Below the pieces are notes generated by a model. It worked only from the letters and a program-made list of their open reading frames with translations, was not told where the DNA came from and did not search any database. Source: an uncultured Porphyromonadaceae bacterium (lineage in GTDB: Bacteria > Bacteroidota > Bacteroidia > Bacteroidales > Muribaculaceae). Taken from it: a DNA stretch of 59,223 bases. The DNA is taken from the NCBI GenBank assembly GCA_902461565.1, contig CABPYL010000016.1, forward strand, positions 1-59,223, read 5' to 3'. The position numbers and the translations under genes were made by a program. This document shows positions 59,138-59,223 of this stretch, one piece after another; within the stretch, counting starts at the first letter, position 1; each line of letters opens with the position of its first letter.

Positions 59138-59223
59138 TAATAGTGCATTATATAATGTAACAGTTCATGAAGGAGGAGTAATCGGGGGTGTTTCTGTGAA
59201 TGGATGTTAAATCCATGTTATAA

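Overview
The window is a chromosomal segment of a member of the Bacteroidales. Many genes have a -7 element of the Bacteroidetes type TAnnTTTG in place of an E. coli -10 box. There are SusC/SusD-type outer-membrane pairs, a hybrid two-component regulator with a Reg_prop sensor, many lipoproteins with Ser/Asp after the lipid Cys, and housekeeping genes of Bacteroidetes type (GH13 branching enzyme, viroplasmin-type RNase H, 7-cyano-7-deazaguanine genes). Base composition and gene types fit a gut Muribaculaceae-like organism, but the family assignment is inference. I see no tRNA, rRNA or CRISPR array.

Layout. 1-2.8 kb: an edge fragment resembling a transposase, a Crp/Fnr regulator and an outer-membrane barrel protein. 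2.9-22.8 kb: a polysaccharide utilisation locus. A two-gene minus-strand operon (an alpha/alpha-barrel protein and a GH43 lipoprotein) diverges from a plus-strand run of ELWxxDGT-repeat protein, SusC, SusD, surface lipoprotein, BNR/CBM9 enzyme and hybrid two-component sensor. A large minus-strand GH43 enzyme closes the locus. Two GH43 proteins and a six-bladed BNR enzyme suggest an arabinose-containing plant glycan, but the substrate is not proven. 23-28.9 kb: queuosine genes queE/queD, a MATE exporter, pheT and a YebC-family gene. 29-30.3 kb: a decayed toxin-antitoxin pair in which both genes carry a frameshift, plus an AT-rich lipoprotein gene. 30.3-32.9 kb: a GH18 protein and a histidine-rich COG0523 metallochaperone.

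32.9-33.7 kb is a gene-poor, AT-rich stretch with five exact copies of TTATCAAC/GTTGATAA plus near matches and an almost pure A/T block. It looks like a replication origin and ends in a hairpin and a 46-codon reading frame. 33.7-36.3 kb: rnz-tadA-lpxB. 36.3-40 kb: two envelope proteins and gap. 39.9-44.8 kb: mscL, aroK, an alanine-dehydrogenase-like protein, RNase H and glgB. 44.8-46.7 kb: a type II restriction-modification pair. 46.7-49.4 kb: polA, tail to tail with an orphan phage-type terminase large subunit (49.4-51.3 kb). 51.4-54.1 kb: an overlapping AraC regulator / outer-membrane protein / histidine phosphatase unit.

54.2-57.2 kb holds the most unusual gene. A single 509-residue polypeptide joins an ECF sigma factor, one membrane helix, a periplasmic linker and a C-terminal outer-membrane beta-barrel, so a transcription factor is built into a protein predicted to span the envelope. 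A CotH-kinase lipoprotein lies just downstream on the same strand. The window ends with upp and an exported beta-propeller protein.

The points most worth a second look are the sigma-barrel fusion, the orphan terminase, the origin-like region and the doubly frameshifted toxin-antitoxin locus.
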